NCBI GenBank assembly: GCA_910587775.1 | Contig: CAJUNF010000004.1 | Location: 1 to 21,153 of the forward strand | DNA length: 21,153 nucleotides | Direction of reading: 5' to 3' | Origin: an uncultured Bacilli bacterium | GTDB lineage: Bacteria; Bacillota_I; Bacilli_A; RF39; UBA660 | In this document: one piece after another, positions 13,494 through 19,713 of the stretch | Layout of the letters: every line of letters starts with the position of its first letter | Numbering within the stretch: the first letter of the stretch is position 1 | The notes under the pieces: generated by a model | What the model saw: only the letters and a program-made list of their open reading frames with translations | Databases searched by the model: none | What the model was told of the DNA's origin: nothing | Translations under genes and position numbers: made by a program

Positions 13494-14639
13494 ATGAAAA
13501 AAAAGGGGTTTTTAATACTATTTATAATCGGATTCATGTTTATGATTCAAAGTGTTAGTGCTGATGTTAACAAATTTGCTTATGTAAATGAGTTTAAGTA
13601 TGAAAATGGCTCTGTTGCTACTAATAAAAATACTTATTATGGTAAAGAATATGTTCCTAATGGGCACCCTAATACTGTAGACGCATTTTCTTTGTATACT
13701 GATGATTTTTCAGTTGTTTCTAATTCTGTTTCTTTGACCATGTCTGGCTATTTTCAATTTTCATATCTTTATGATTATAATATTAAATGTTCGCATCTTC
13801 ATACTGACGAAATTGGTGTTACTTGGTGTACTGAATATGACGCGCTTTCTACACATGGTCTTTCATTTCAAATTCAACTTATGTTTGATAATAATCTTAC
13901 TTCTAGTTTTTGTGATATTAATATGATTTCGAAAGACGGTTTCTTTACTTTTACTTGTCCTGTTTTACAAGGTGCAAAGAAAGTTGAAAGGATTATTTTT
14001 CGAACACTTGGTAGCAATCTTCCATTTTCGAATATTCCAACTGTCTTTTTAGGAGTTCGTCGAGATGTAATTTTTTTAGTTTCTGAAACGTCTTCTGTTA
14101 CTGGAGCTATTAAAGATCAAACAGATCAACAACATAGAGATAGTCAAGAACAATTAGAAGAGTCAAAAAAACAGACTGATGCTATTACGTCTGAAAGCGA
14201 AGATGTAGAAAGTAGTTCATGTGGACTTATTTGCAAAATTGGTGGTGTTTTTAAAACTTTAGTTGAATTGCCTGGTAAATTAATTTCTTTACTTATTGAT
14301 GCGTTAAAGTCTTTGTTTATTCCTAAAGATATGAGTTTTATTAATAATTTTATGGAGTCTATTGAGAATAAGCTTGGGTTTATAGCTTCTATTCCTATGT
14401 CTGTGATCCGATTCACTCTTAATTTAGCTACGGCTTCTTGGGAAGATTTTACTTCTATTACTTTCCCGTCAATTTCGATTTTTGGATATAATTTTTGGCA
14501 AAGTCAAGAAATTGATTTAACGGATGCTATTAATATTTTTAAACCATTTAAATATTTTACAGATATTGTTTGTGTAACGTTATTTTGTAGTACATTACTT
14601 AAGTGGTATGAACGATTTAGTGGGGGTGATTCACATTGA
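13494..14639 (+). CDS. pIII-like attachment/minor coat protein
   Basis: 381 residues. Signal peptide MKKKGFLILFIIGFMFMIQS with cleavage near SVSA at 23; an extracellular domain of about 175 residues with cysteines (KCSHL, VTWCTEY, SSFCDI, FTCPVL); then a hydrophilic coiled-coil linker (about 203-242, rich in Gln, Glu, Asp). The rest is a long hydrophobic and amphipathic C-terminal region (about 243-381) with membrane helices near VCVTLFCSTLL. That is the plan of filamentous-phage adsorption proteins: receptor domain, linker, membrane/virion anchor. Sequence similarity to pIII is not visible; architecture, size and gene order are the evidence. It starts 2 nt after the previous stop with no clear ribosome site, so it is probably coupled. 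Confidence 0.7.
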   Translation: MKKKGFLILFIIGFMFMIQSVSADVNKFAYVNEFKYENGSVATNKNTYYGKEYVPNGHPNTVDAFSLYTDDFSVVSNSVSLTMSGYFQFSYLYDYNIKCSHLHTDEIGVTWCTEYDALSTHGLSFQIQLMFDNNLTSSFCDINMISKDGFFTFTCPVLQGAKKVERIIFRTLGSNLPFSNIPTVFLGVRRDVIFLVSETSSVTGAIKDQTDQQHRDSQEQLEESKKQTDAITSESEDVESSSCGLICKIGGVFKTLVELPGKLISLLIDALKSLFIPKDMSFINNFMESIENKLGFIASIPMSVIRFTLNLATASWEDFTSITFPSISIFGYNFWQSQEIDLTDAINIFKPFKYFTDIVCVTLFCSTLLKWYERFSGGDSH

Positions 14640-14911
14640 TTTTAGAGGGGTTATTTGGTTTGATTTCTGGTGTTATTAATTTAATTCCGTTCGAGTTACC
14701 CCAAGCACCAGAAAAGGTTACTACTGTGCTTGATATGATCTTTGATGGTATTACAAGTAGCTTTGGTTTAATTGATATGTTTATTGATTTAAAGTTTTGG
14801 ATCGCTTGTGGAATTACTTTAACTATTATTTATAATATAAAACATATTTGGAACACGTTTATTTTTATTATTAACTTGATTCCGACAGTAAACGTAAGTT
14901 ATTGGAATTGA
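14636..14911 (+). CDS. pVI-like small membrane protein
   Basis: It starts at TTG 14636, overlapping the previous TGA, with GGGGGTGA about 6 nt upstream. 91 residues with a hydrophobic amphipathic N-terminus (about 2-19) and a hydrophobic C-terminal half (about 50-88: FWIACGITLTIIYNI, TFIFIINLIPTV). It lies directly after the pIII-like gene, as pVI follows pIII in Ff phages. Those two proteins together end and release the virion. The C-terminal hydrophobic part resembles the end of its upstream neighbour in style. Assignment is from position, size and hydrophobicity. Confidence 0.65.
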   Translation: MILEGLFGLISGVINLIPFELPQAPEKVTTVLDMIFDGITSSFGLIDMFIDLKFWIACGITLTIIYNIKHIWNTFIFIINLIPTVNVSYWN

Positions 14912-15000
14912 TCTTTACCTGGGTACGCGCGTCTTTGGCTAGCCATGCGAGCGAAACCAGGAAGACAAGCGTTAGCGCGTTCAGGGGGAACAGTTGAGCT
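14912..15000. other. GC-rich structured noncoding block (candidate packaging signal or single-strand origin)
   Basis: It is much richer in G+C than anything else in the window and has no ORF. It folds into a large imperfect hairpin: outer stem CCTGG (14918-14922) / CCAGG (14957-14961), inner CG-rich arms, and the palindrome TGGCTAGCCA (14936-14945) at the tip. A second small hairpin is GTTC-AGGGG-GAAC (14979-14991). In filamentous phages the packaging signal and complementary-strand origin are such hairpins in the intergenic region next to the plus-strand origin. Confidence 0.55.
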
Positions 15001-15002
15001 AG

Positions 15003-15041
15003 TATAAATTGCATAGGGCTACGTCTAATATGCAATTTATA
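15003..15041. other. Double-strand (rolling-circle) origin hairpin with probable nick loop
   Basis: A perfect 13-bp stem, TATAAATTGCATA (15003-15015) with TATGCAATTTATA (15029-15041), closes the 13-nt loop GGGCTACGTCTAA (15016-15028). The loop contains CTACG (15019-15023), which resembles the pMV158-family nick sequence TACTACG|AC recognised by RepB-type initiators. The matching initiator is encoded 90 nt downstream. The nick would fall after G15023 by analogy. Confidence 0.7.
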
Positions 15042-15109
15042 TGTAATTTATGTAATTTACATAAAACTATTACATAATATCAATTTAACTTATGTAATTC
15101 GTGTAATTT
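15040..15109. repeat. Iterons TATGTAATT beside the origin hairpin
   Basis: Direct copies of TATGTAATT lie at 15040-15048 and 15049-15057 (abutting) and at 15091-15099, with a variant GTGTAATT at 15101-15108. Inverted copies are TTACATA at 15057-15063 and ATTACATA at 15069-15076. RepB-type initiators bind direct repeats flanking the nick hairpin, and these lie between hairpin and rep start. They may also autoregulate rep. Confidence 0.65.
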
Positions 15110-15131
15110 TTGAAAGAGAGTGTGATTTAAC

Positions 15132-15755
15132 ATGGATAACAAAAGATTTTATAATTTTACTTTAGTGATATATGAAGACGACGAAAATTATGCAACGCAA
15201 AGTTTTAACTTAGCACAAGAAAAAAGTGCGATCTGGTGTCGACACGATGAAGATGTGAACGAAGAGAGTGGGGAACTTAAGAAAGTTCATTTACATTATG
15301 TATTAAAATTGAAAACTGCTTGTACTGTTAGTGCATTAGCAAAGCGCATAGGTGTTAAAGAAAATATGATTGAACCGGTGAAGAAAAGTTTGAACGGTTG
15401 TTTGAAATATTTAATTCATTTTGATAATGATGATAAATATAGATATGAAGTAAAAGATGTTAAAAGTAATGATGATAAACTATTACGTAGATTTGAAGAA
15501 CTTGTTACAAAAGAAATGTCAGAAGAAGAACAAGTTGAAGATATTGAAGCGTATTTAGATCAAACAAATGATTATATTGATTTACGTGTGTTTGGTAAAT
15601 ATGTTAGAAAAATCAATCGTTGGGCTACATTTAGACGTAATTTTAGTTATTTTAGATCTGTTATTGATAGTCATAATGCAAAAATATCTGCAATGCGATA
15701 CGGATCATTAAATGATTATTATGAAACTGTAAGTAATCAAAAAGATTATTATTAG
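15132..15755 (+). CDS. rep: RepB/Rep_2-type rolling-circle replication initiator
   Basis: A 207-residue HUH endonuclease of the pMV158 RepB class. N-terminal strand FYNFTLVIYED is at 6-16. A metal-site segment RHDEDVNEESGELKKVHLH holds H38, H53 and H55. The catalytic tyrosine motif CLKYLIHFD holds Y93. The order and spacing match RepB of pMV158 (HDKD ... KKAHYH ... YLYLTH). It nicks the plus origin to begin rolling-circle replication of the phage genome. GAAAGAGAG lies about 11 nt before ATG 15132. The C-terminal part (about 115-207) is charged and helical, probably for oligomerisation. The stop codon lies inside the right attachment repeat, so the 3' end is part of attP. Confidence 0.85.
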   Translation: MDNKRFYNFTLVIYEDDENYATQSFNLAQEKSAIWCRHDEDVNEESGELKKVHLHYVLKLKTACTVSALAKRIGVKENMIEPVKKSLNGCLKYLIHFDNDDKYRYEVKDVKSNDDKLLRRFEELVTKEMSEEEQVEDIEAYLDQTNDYIDLRVFGKYVRKINRWATFRRNFSYFRSVIDSHNAKISAMRYGSLNDYYETVSNQKDYY

Positions 15756-15771
15756 TTAACATAAGATATAT
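15749..15771. repeat. attR: right direct repeat of the provirus
   Basis: It is identical to 10815-10837 over 23 bp and carries the last bases of rep, the left dif arm and the centre. It forms the left part of the complete dif site at 15754-15781. Confidence 0.88.
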
Positions 15772-15781
15772 TATGTTAAAT
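15754..15781. other. dif: dif site (XerC/XerD recombination site)
   Basis: 28 bp in the canonical 11+6+11 form: left arm AGTTAACATAA (15754-15764), centre GATATA (15765-15770), right arm TTATGTTAAAT (15771-15781). The right arm equals the XerD-binding arm of E. coli dif and is close to that of B. subtilis. The two arms are inverted repeats with one mismatch. The right arm and what follows should be host sequence. Joining left flank to right flank rebuilds the same dif in an uninfected genome. Confidence 0.85.
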
Positions 15782-16103
15782 TAAACGTATGTTTAAAATT
15801 ACTTAATAAATTATGATAAATTCTATTTGTTTTGTTTATATTTTAATTATTATCAATTAATTATATAGTTATGAAATTAACATTGTATTTATATAATAAT
15901 TATATTAAGATTTGAAATCTTATATTAAATTAATTATTTTAAATTTAATGAAAAATTATTTTGGTTTATCATATGTATTATTTTGCATTTAAATGAACAA
16001 CTATATGTTTTAAGATATTTCGTTGCAAATTAGAGTCATATATTATTTTCATTACCTATCGTTAAAATATTATAAGAGGGGATTTAACTTTTTAAAAATA
16101 AAA
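15782..16103. other. AT-rich intergenic stretch beside dif, no gene found
   Basis: About 320 bases of nearly pure A+T with stops in every frame. One small perfect hairpin, AAGATTT-G-AAATCTT, lies at 15907-15921. I see no ribosome site leading into an ORF, no RNA gene and no clear promoter. A base composition this extreme is common around replication termini, but no further signal was identified. Confidence 0.6.
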
Positions 16104-16126
16104 AGAAAAGTTTTTTATACTTTTCT
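16104..16126 (-). terminator. Terminator of the HTH regulator gene
   Basis: Stem AGAAAAGT (16104-16111) / ACTTTTCT (16119-16126), followed on the minus strand by TTTTATTTTT. Confidence 0.75.
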
Positions 16127-16891
16127 AGATTGAATTTCTGCAATTTTCTCAAAAACTTCCGCAGCATTACTTTCATTTATTTCTGTGTAATTTAATTCTT
16201 TTAGTGCTTGAATTTTAATAGTATTTAATTGTTGAGTTCTACTTAATTTTTCTTCATTTTTTTGTTCAATTTCTTGTACAAAGCGGCGATGGCTTTCTGC
16301 GAGTTTACTACGACTTGCTCCCCCATTATTATAAAGAGTTAAAGCAGAGTATAAGATTCCTTCAAAAATAAATTGTTTGTCTTCATGAAATTTATATTCT
16401 TCAGGATCAGTAAATCCTGTTGTTTTTGACATATATCCAAAGATATATTTTATTTCAGGAACGTTATCAATTGACTGTAGCATATGATATAAATAAAGAA
16501 TTGCATAATGATTTTCATCACGTTTATTTTCATCAAGTAGTTTCTCTTTTAATAAGTATGTTATATCTGCAAGTAAGGTTTGATCTTCTTTATTTAAGCC
16601 TTTTAAGTCAAAATAACTATCTAAATCAGATGTGGTTTTTACACCTTGATTTAAACGATTTTCTACATTCATTAAATAGTCTGTAGTAACTTTAATACCA
16701 GCAATTGTTGATTCTCCCCCATCATCGATATCTAAAAGTTTAAACAATAATAGTTTCTTTTCTTTTGGCCATTTATTTAAGTCATCTAATTCTAAATAAT
16801 TATAGACCATTTGTCTAGAAACTCCTAAATATTTTGCTAAACGAACTTTTGAAATACCTAATTCTTGTAATAGTTCATTTAATATTTTCAT
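16115..16891 (-). CDS. HTH (XRE-like) transcriptional regulator, 258 residues
   Basis: The N-terminal helix-turn-helix (about 12-33, ISKVRLAKYLGVSRQMVYNYLE) is followed by WPKEKKLLLFKLLDI. Next is an unfamiliar, mostly helical domain of about 170 residues ending in a charged segment (QEIEQKNEEKLSRTQQ) that could be a coiled coil. Only the DNA-binding part is recognised. ATG 16891 has GAGGGTAGGG upstream. Its promoter is flanked by three copies of a TTTACACT motif, which suggests autoregulation. It lies just outside the right end of the provirus and has its own terminator, so it reads as a host gene, although a remnant of an older element cannot be excluded. Confidence 0.7.
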   Translation of the reverse strand: MKILNELLQELGISKVRLAKYLGVSRQMVYNYLELDDLNKWPKEKKLLLFKLLDIDDGGESTIAGIKVTTDYLMNVENRLNQGVKTTSDLDSYFDLKGLNKEDQTLLADITYLLKEKLLDENKRDENHYAILYLYHMLQSIDNVPEIKYIFGYMSKTTGFTDPEEYKFHEDKQFIFEGILYSALTLYNNGGASRSKLAESHRRFVQEIEQKNEEKLSRTQQLNTIKIQALKELNYTEINESNAAEVFEKIAEIQSRKV

Positions 16892-16911
16892 GATATCCCT
16901 ACCCTCTATTA

Positions 16912-16967
16912 TTTACACTTTTATTATAACATTTAACAGTTACATGTCAAGTGTAAAGGAGTGTAAA
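16912..16967 (-). promoter_or_regulatory. Promoter and operator-like repeats of the HTH regulator
   Basis: Minus strand: TTGACA (16950-16945), 16-nt spacer ending TGT, TATAAT (16928-16923). TTTACACTT stands at 16912-16920. Its exact inverse AAGTGTAAA is at 16949-16957 (overlapping the -35), and a second AGTGTAAA is at 16960-16967. The sites bracket the promoter, a likely autoregulatory arrangement. Confidence 0.7.
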
Positions 16968-16986
16968 AAAATTTTATATAATAAAA

Positions 16987-17005
16987 GATACCATTTACAG
17001 GTACC
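16987..17005 (-). terminator. Probable terminator of mnmA
   Basis: On the minus strand GGTACC and GGTATC pair with one G-U across a 7-nt loop that holds the mnmA stop, then TTTTATTATAT follows. The stem is short, so it may be weak. Confidence 0.5.
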
Positions 17006-18101
17006 ATAATTTTTTTCCATCTTTTTTGATTTCTTTAATAATTCCACTTCCTATGCACTCTTCTCCTAGATATAAAACACAGAATTGTCCAGGAGTAACA
17101 GCTTTTGCCCCATTTCTATAAATAACTCTCATTTCATTGTTTTCGAGATATTCAATTTGAACTTCAATGTCTTCGCCGCGATAGCGGAATTTAGCTGTAC
17201 AGAAGGTAGGATGAGTAGAACTAATGAGATTTACATTTTCTAAAATACATTCATCACTCATAAGATAAGTATTAGTGTCTCCAAATGCAATGTATAAAAT
17301 ATTTTTTTCAATGTCTTTGCCACAAACATAGTGTCGTTCATTAAATCCAGAAATTCCAGTATTTCTTCTTTGTCCTATTGTATAGTTCATAAGACCATTG
17401 TGTCTTCCTATTATTTCTAATGTTTCTACGTTTAAAATATCCCCAGGATTTGGCTTTAGATAGTTTTGGACAAATTCTTGGTAGTGTCTTTCTCCAATAA
17501 AACAAATACCCGTAGAGTCCTTTTTTTTCGCTACATTTAATTTTTGTTCTTCAGCAATTTTTCTTACTTCAGGTTTTGTAATATTACCTATTGGAAATAA
17601 AACATCTTTTAATTGATCTGGTGTTAATTGTGCTAAAAAGTAAGTTTGATCTTTATTAATGTCGACCCCTCTTAATAAACGTCCATTTTCTAATCTTGCA
17701 TAATGTCCAGTCGCAATTTTATTCGCTCCAAGTTTTTTTGCTTCTTTTTTAAATAAATCAAATTTGATATATTTGTTACATAGTAAATCAGGATTTGGGG
17801 TTCTTCCTTTTTTTAATTCTTCTAAAAAGTAAGTAAAAACATAATCCCAGTATTCTTTGATAAAATCAACACGATGTAATGGTATATTTAACATTTGACA
17901 TAACTCTAAGGCGTCATTATAGTCTTGTTCTTGAGGACAAATGTTGTTATTCAAAGTTGGGTTTCCATTGATGTCATTATTTAAAGTTGCATCCCAATTA
18001 CGCATAAAAAGACCTTCAACATCGTATCCTTCTTCTTTTAGTAAATATGCAGATACTGCGCTATCTACTCCACCTGATATTCCTACAATTACTTTTTCCA
18101 T
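16995..18101 (-). CDS. mnmA: tRNA-specific 2-thiouridylase
   Basis: MnmA thiolates U34 of tRNA-Lys, -Glu and -Gln, using ATP and a persulfide donor. The PP-loop SGGVDS is at 9-14. The catalytic cysteines are C108 (NPDLLCNKYIKF) and C200 (DSTGICFIGER). GHYARL, DQTYFLAQL and YTIGQRRNTGI are also in place. Length is 368 residues. I start at ATG 18101, with TAGGTGA 6 nt upstream; the GTG at 18110 belongs to that ribosome site. Between NWD and CPQEQDY there is an insertion (NNDINGNPTLNNNI) longer than in B. subtilis and reminiscent of Mollicutes enzymes, a hint of lineage. Confidence 0.95.
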   Translation of the reverse strand: MEKVIVGISGGVDSAVSAYLLKEEGYDVEGLFMRNWDATLNNDINGNPTLNNNICPQEQDYNDALELCQMLNIPLHRVDFIKEYWDYVFTYFLEELKKGRTPNPDLLCNKYIKFDLFKKEAKKLGANKIATGHYARLENGRLLRGVDINKDQTYFLAQLTPDQLKDVLFPIGNITKPEVRKIAEEQKLNVAKKKDSTGICFIGERHYQEFVQNYLKPNPGDILNVETLEIIGRHNGLMNYTIGQRRNTGISGFNERHYVCGKDIEKNILYIAFGDTNTYLMSDECILENVNLISSTHPTFCTAKFRYRGEDIEVQIEYLENNEMRVIYRNGAKAVTPGQFCVLYLGEECIGSGIIKEIKKDGKKLWYL

Positions 18102-18145
18102 TTTTGTCACCTAGTTGATATTATAACAAATCTATTTTCTAATTA

Positions 18146-18724
18146 CTAGTTTAGTAAAAAGCTAAGCGTTTTTATTAATTTTATTCCTAGAAAATCTAAA
18201 AATAAATCATATATAAATATTATTATAATTAAAATTAGGCATCCGAGTGCTAGGTTTACTAAAAGATCTTTCTTATTCTCCTTATATATAATCCATGAAA
18301 TTATTGCCTTAGTAATAGATATAATTTTATTAAAAAAGAAGTTGTATATTAATAAAAATGGTATTTTAGTTAAGATGAAAAAGACGATTACATATACAAA
18401 TCCTTTTAATCCGAATAATATGGAAAAAATACTGCTACAAAATCCTATGGATAATCCTTCATAAAATAAGTAAGCTATTGCTAATGGAATTCCAAGGCCA
18501 ATGAATGATAAAACAAATAATAAAGCTAAAATTGTAAAATGAGGTATAGTAAAATGAATTGATTGCTCTTTTATATTTAGAGCATAGTTTGAAATTGTGT
18601 TCGTCATGGTGTGTTTGGCTATATTACCAAAGTAAATTCCTATTAAGATACCACATATCAATATAATTGCTAAAAATAGTACTGTGTTCTTCTGTTTTTT
18701 TAATTGCATAGATATTTTTTTCAT
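18146..18724 (-). CDS. SpoIIM-family (DUF95) membrane protein
   Basis: 192 residues with about five transmembrane helices. The first (about 14-34) is followed by a short external loop, the rest by the stretch YEGLSIGFCSSIFSILFGLKGFV. That layout and the FGLKGFVYV block resemble SpoIIM. In spore formers SpoIIM works with SpoIID and SpoIIP in engulfment by remodelling septal peptidoglycan; related proteins are widespread in non-sporulating lineages. ATG 18724 follows TGGTGA by 4 nt. With a SpoIVB-like end in the same window it may reflect sporulation ancestry rather than ability. Confidence in the family is moderate. Confidence 0.55.
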   Translation of the reverse strand: MKKISMQLKKQKNTVLFLAIILICGILIGIYFGNIAKHTMTNTISNYALNIKEQSIHFTIPHFTILALLFVLSFIGLGIPLAIAYLFYEGLSIGFCSSIFSILFGLKGFVYVIVFFILTKIPFLLIYNFFFNKIISITKAIISWIIYKENKKDLLVNLALGCLILIIIIFIYDLFLDFLGIKLIKTLSFLLN

Positions 18725-18744
18725 TTCTTCACCAGTAAATTATA

Positions 18745-18773
18745 TTTACAACAATTTAAATTTATGATATCTT
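18745..18773 (+). promoter_or_regulatory. Promoter of the small DUF4044-like gene
   Basis: TTTACA (18745-18750), 17-nt spacer ending TGA, TATCTT (18768-18773), an extended -10, ahead of AGAGGTGA and ATG 18812. Confidence 0.6.
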
Positions 18774-18811
18774 AAATAGGAAATAAAAAGTCGAAAACAA
18801 GAGGTGAAAAC

Positions 18812-18907
18812 ATGAGTAAAAAGGCTAGAAAAGTTGCAGCATGGATTATGGTTCTATTGATGGTTGGCAGTGTTGTAGCTACGGTTGTAAGTTATGCTTT
18901 AGCATAA
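18812..18907 (+). CDS. Tiny single-helix membrane protein, DUF4044-like
   Basis: 31 residues: a basic start MSKKARKVAAW, then a single transmembrane helix IMVLLMVGSVVATVV, ending SYALA. The W-I-M-x-L-L-M-V-G-S core is the hallmark I recall for the short DUF4044 proteins of Firmicutes. It has a promoter, an AGAGGTGA ribosome site 5 nt upstream and a terminator directly after the stop, so it is a genuine monocistronic gene. It is the only plus-strand gene in the right part. Function of the family is unknown. Confidence 0.7.
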   Translation: MSKKARKVAAWIMVLLMVGSVVATVVSYALA

Positions 18908-18911
18908 AAAA

Positions 18912-18935
18912 ATACAGAGTTTCTGTATTTTTTTT
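18912..18935. terminator. Bidirectional terminator after the DUF4044-like gene
   Basis: ATACAGA (18912-18918), loop GTT, TCTGTAT (18922-18928), flanked by A-run and T-run on the two sides; it serves both this gene and the convergent membrane-protein operon. Confidence 0.85.
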
Positions 18936-19698
18936 ATAGAAATAATTTAGGAATTAAGTAAATTGCTAAAAAAGTAAAAATTAAAATTAATATAGTAAAT
19001 AGATGATTGTAATGATTTGATTTTATCTCTCTTAATTCGCCGAATACTTGATATAAATTGATTAAGTAAAGCACAATGGCATAGATTATTAAAATAAAAG
19101 CTAATTTGTATGAGAATATCGTTAATATGACTCCAAATACGCAAAGAATAGTTGGTTCTAGAACGCTAATTGCAATTGAAGATAAAACGTTTTTAAAAGA
19201 TAATTTAATATTACTAATTTTTTCAAATCCTAGATCAAATATGATAGCTAATAAAATATAGCTTAAAAATACTCCTAGTGCAACACAAATTAAAATTTTA
19301 AAATAACTTATGTTCCAAATTTGATAATTATATGCTGAATAAGATTGGTTGTGTAGTAAATTGATTCCATACATTCCTTTTAAGAAGGATACTGAACAGA
19401 TTCCAAGAATCAAACTTGTTAATATTAGTATAATCATTGTTAATGTTAAATCATCATTATTAATGTACTCAATTAATGTTTCTTTTGGTTTTGTAAAGAT
19501 ATTTTGAATTGTTTTCCATATCTTTTCTGCATATCTTCTACTTGAATCACTTACTTCATTTTTTATTGTTTCGGTAGCTTTTTGTAGTTCTGTACTTTTT
19601 TCTTTATCTACTTTACTATTTTTTGTTTTTTCTTTTTGACATGAACACTTTTTTTCCTGATCTAATTCTTTTCCACAATATTTGCAAAATTTTGCCAT
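18934..19698 (-). CDS. Zinc-ribbon, multi-helix membrane protein (Yip1-like layout)
   Basis: 254 residues. An N-terminal zinc-ribbon knuckle with C5, C8, C18 and C20 (CKYCG ... CSC) is followed by a charged, Lys-rich linker (about 21-75) and then five or six transmembrane helices. The layout of ribbon, linker and helical bundle is like proteins annotated as YIP1-family or zinc-ribbon membrane proteins in Firmicutes. No catalytic motif is visible. ATG 19698 has AGAAGGAGA 9-10 nt upstream and lies 15 nt after the stop of the next gene up, so the two form an operon. The shared ribbon at both N-termini suggests a common partner or a joint envelope role. Confidence 0.6.
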   Translation of the reverse strand: MAKFCKYCGKELDQEKKCSCQKEKTKNSKVDKEKSTELQKATETIKNEVSDSSRRYAEKIWKTIQNIFTKPKETLIEYINNDDLTLTMIILILTSLILGICSVSFLKGMYGINLLHNQSYSAYNYQIWNISYFKILICVALGVFLSYILLAIIFDLGFEKISNIKLSFKNVLSSIAISVLEPTILCVFGVILTIFSYKLAFILIIYAIVLYLINLYQVFGELREIKSNHYNHLFTILILIFTFLAIYLIPKLFL

Positions 19699-19713
19699 TT
19701 TTATTATCTCCTT

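Larger units (their letters stand above)
10815..15771 (+). mobile_element. Inovirus (filamentous phage) provirus integrated at dif
   Basis: About 4.93 kb bounded by a perfect 23-bp direct repeat. It holds, in order, a small ORF, a repressor (minus strand), three small early ORFs, a major coat protein with terminator, two tiny coat-module proteins, a Zot/pI ATPase, a membrane protein, a pIII-like protein, a pVI-like protein, a structured GC-rich block, a hairpin-iteron origin and a RepB-type initiator. This is the structural and assembly module of a filamentous phage plus a plasmid-type replication module. No recombinase, portal, terminase or secretin is present. A secretin is unnecessary in a single-membrane host. 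All frames look intact, so the element may be active. Family assignment rests on coat architecture, the Zot ATPase and gene order. Confidence 0.87.

Noticed and set aside
15782..16103. Remnant of an older element beside dif
   Set aside because: Only AT-rich sequence and one short hairpin; no second repeat, coding remnant or recombination arm was found.
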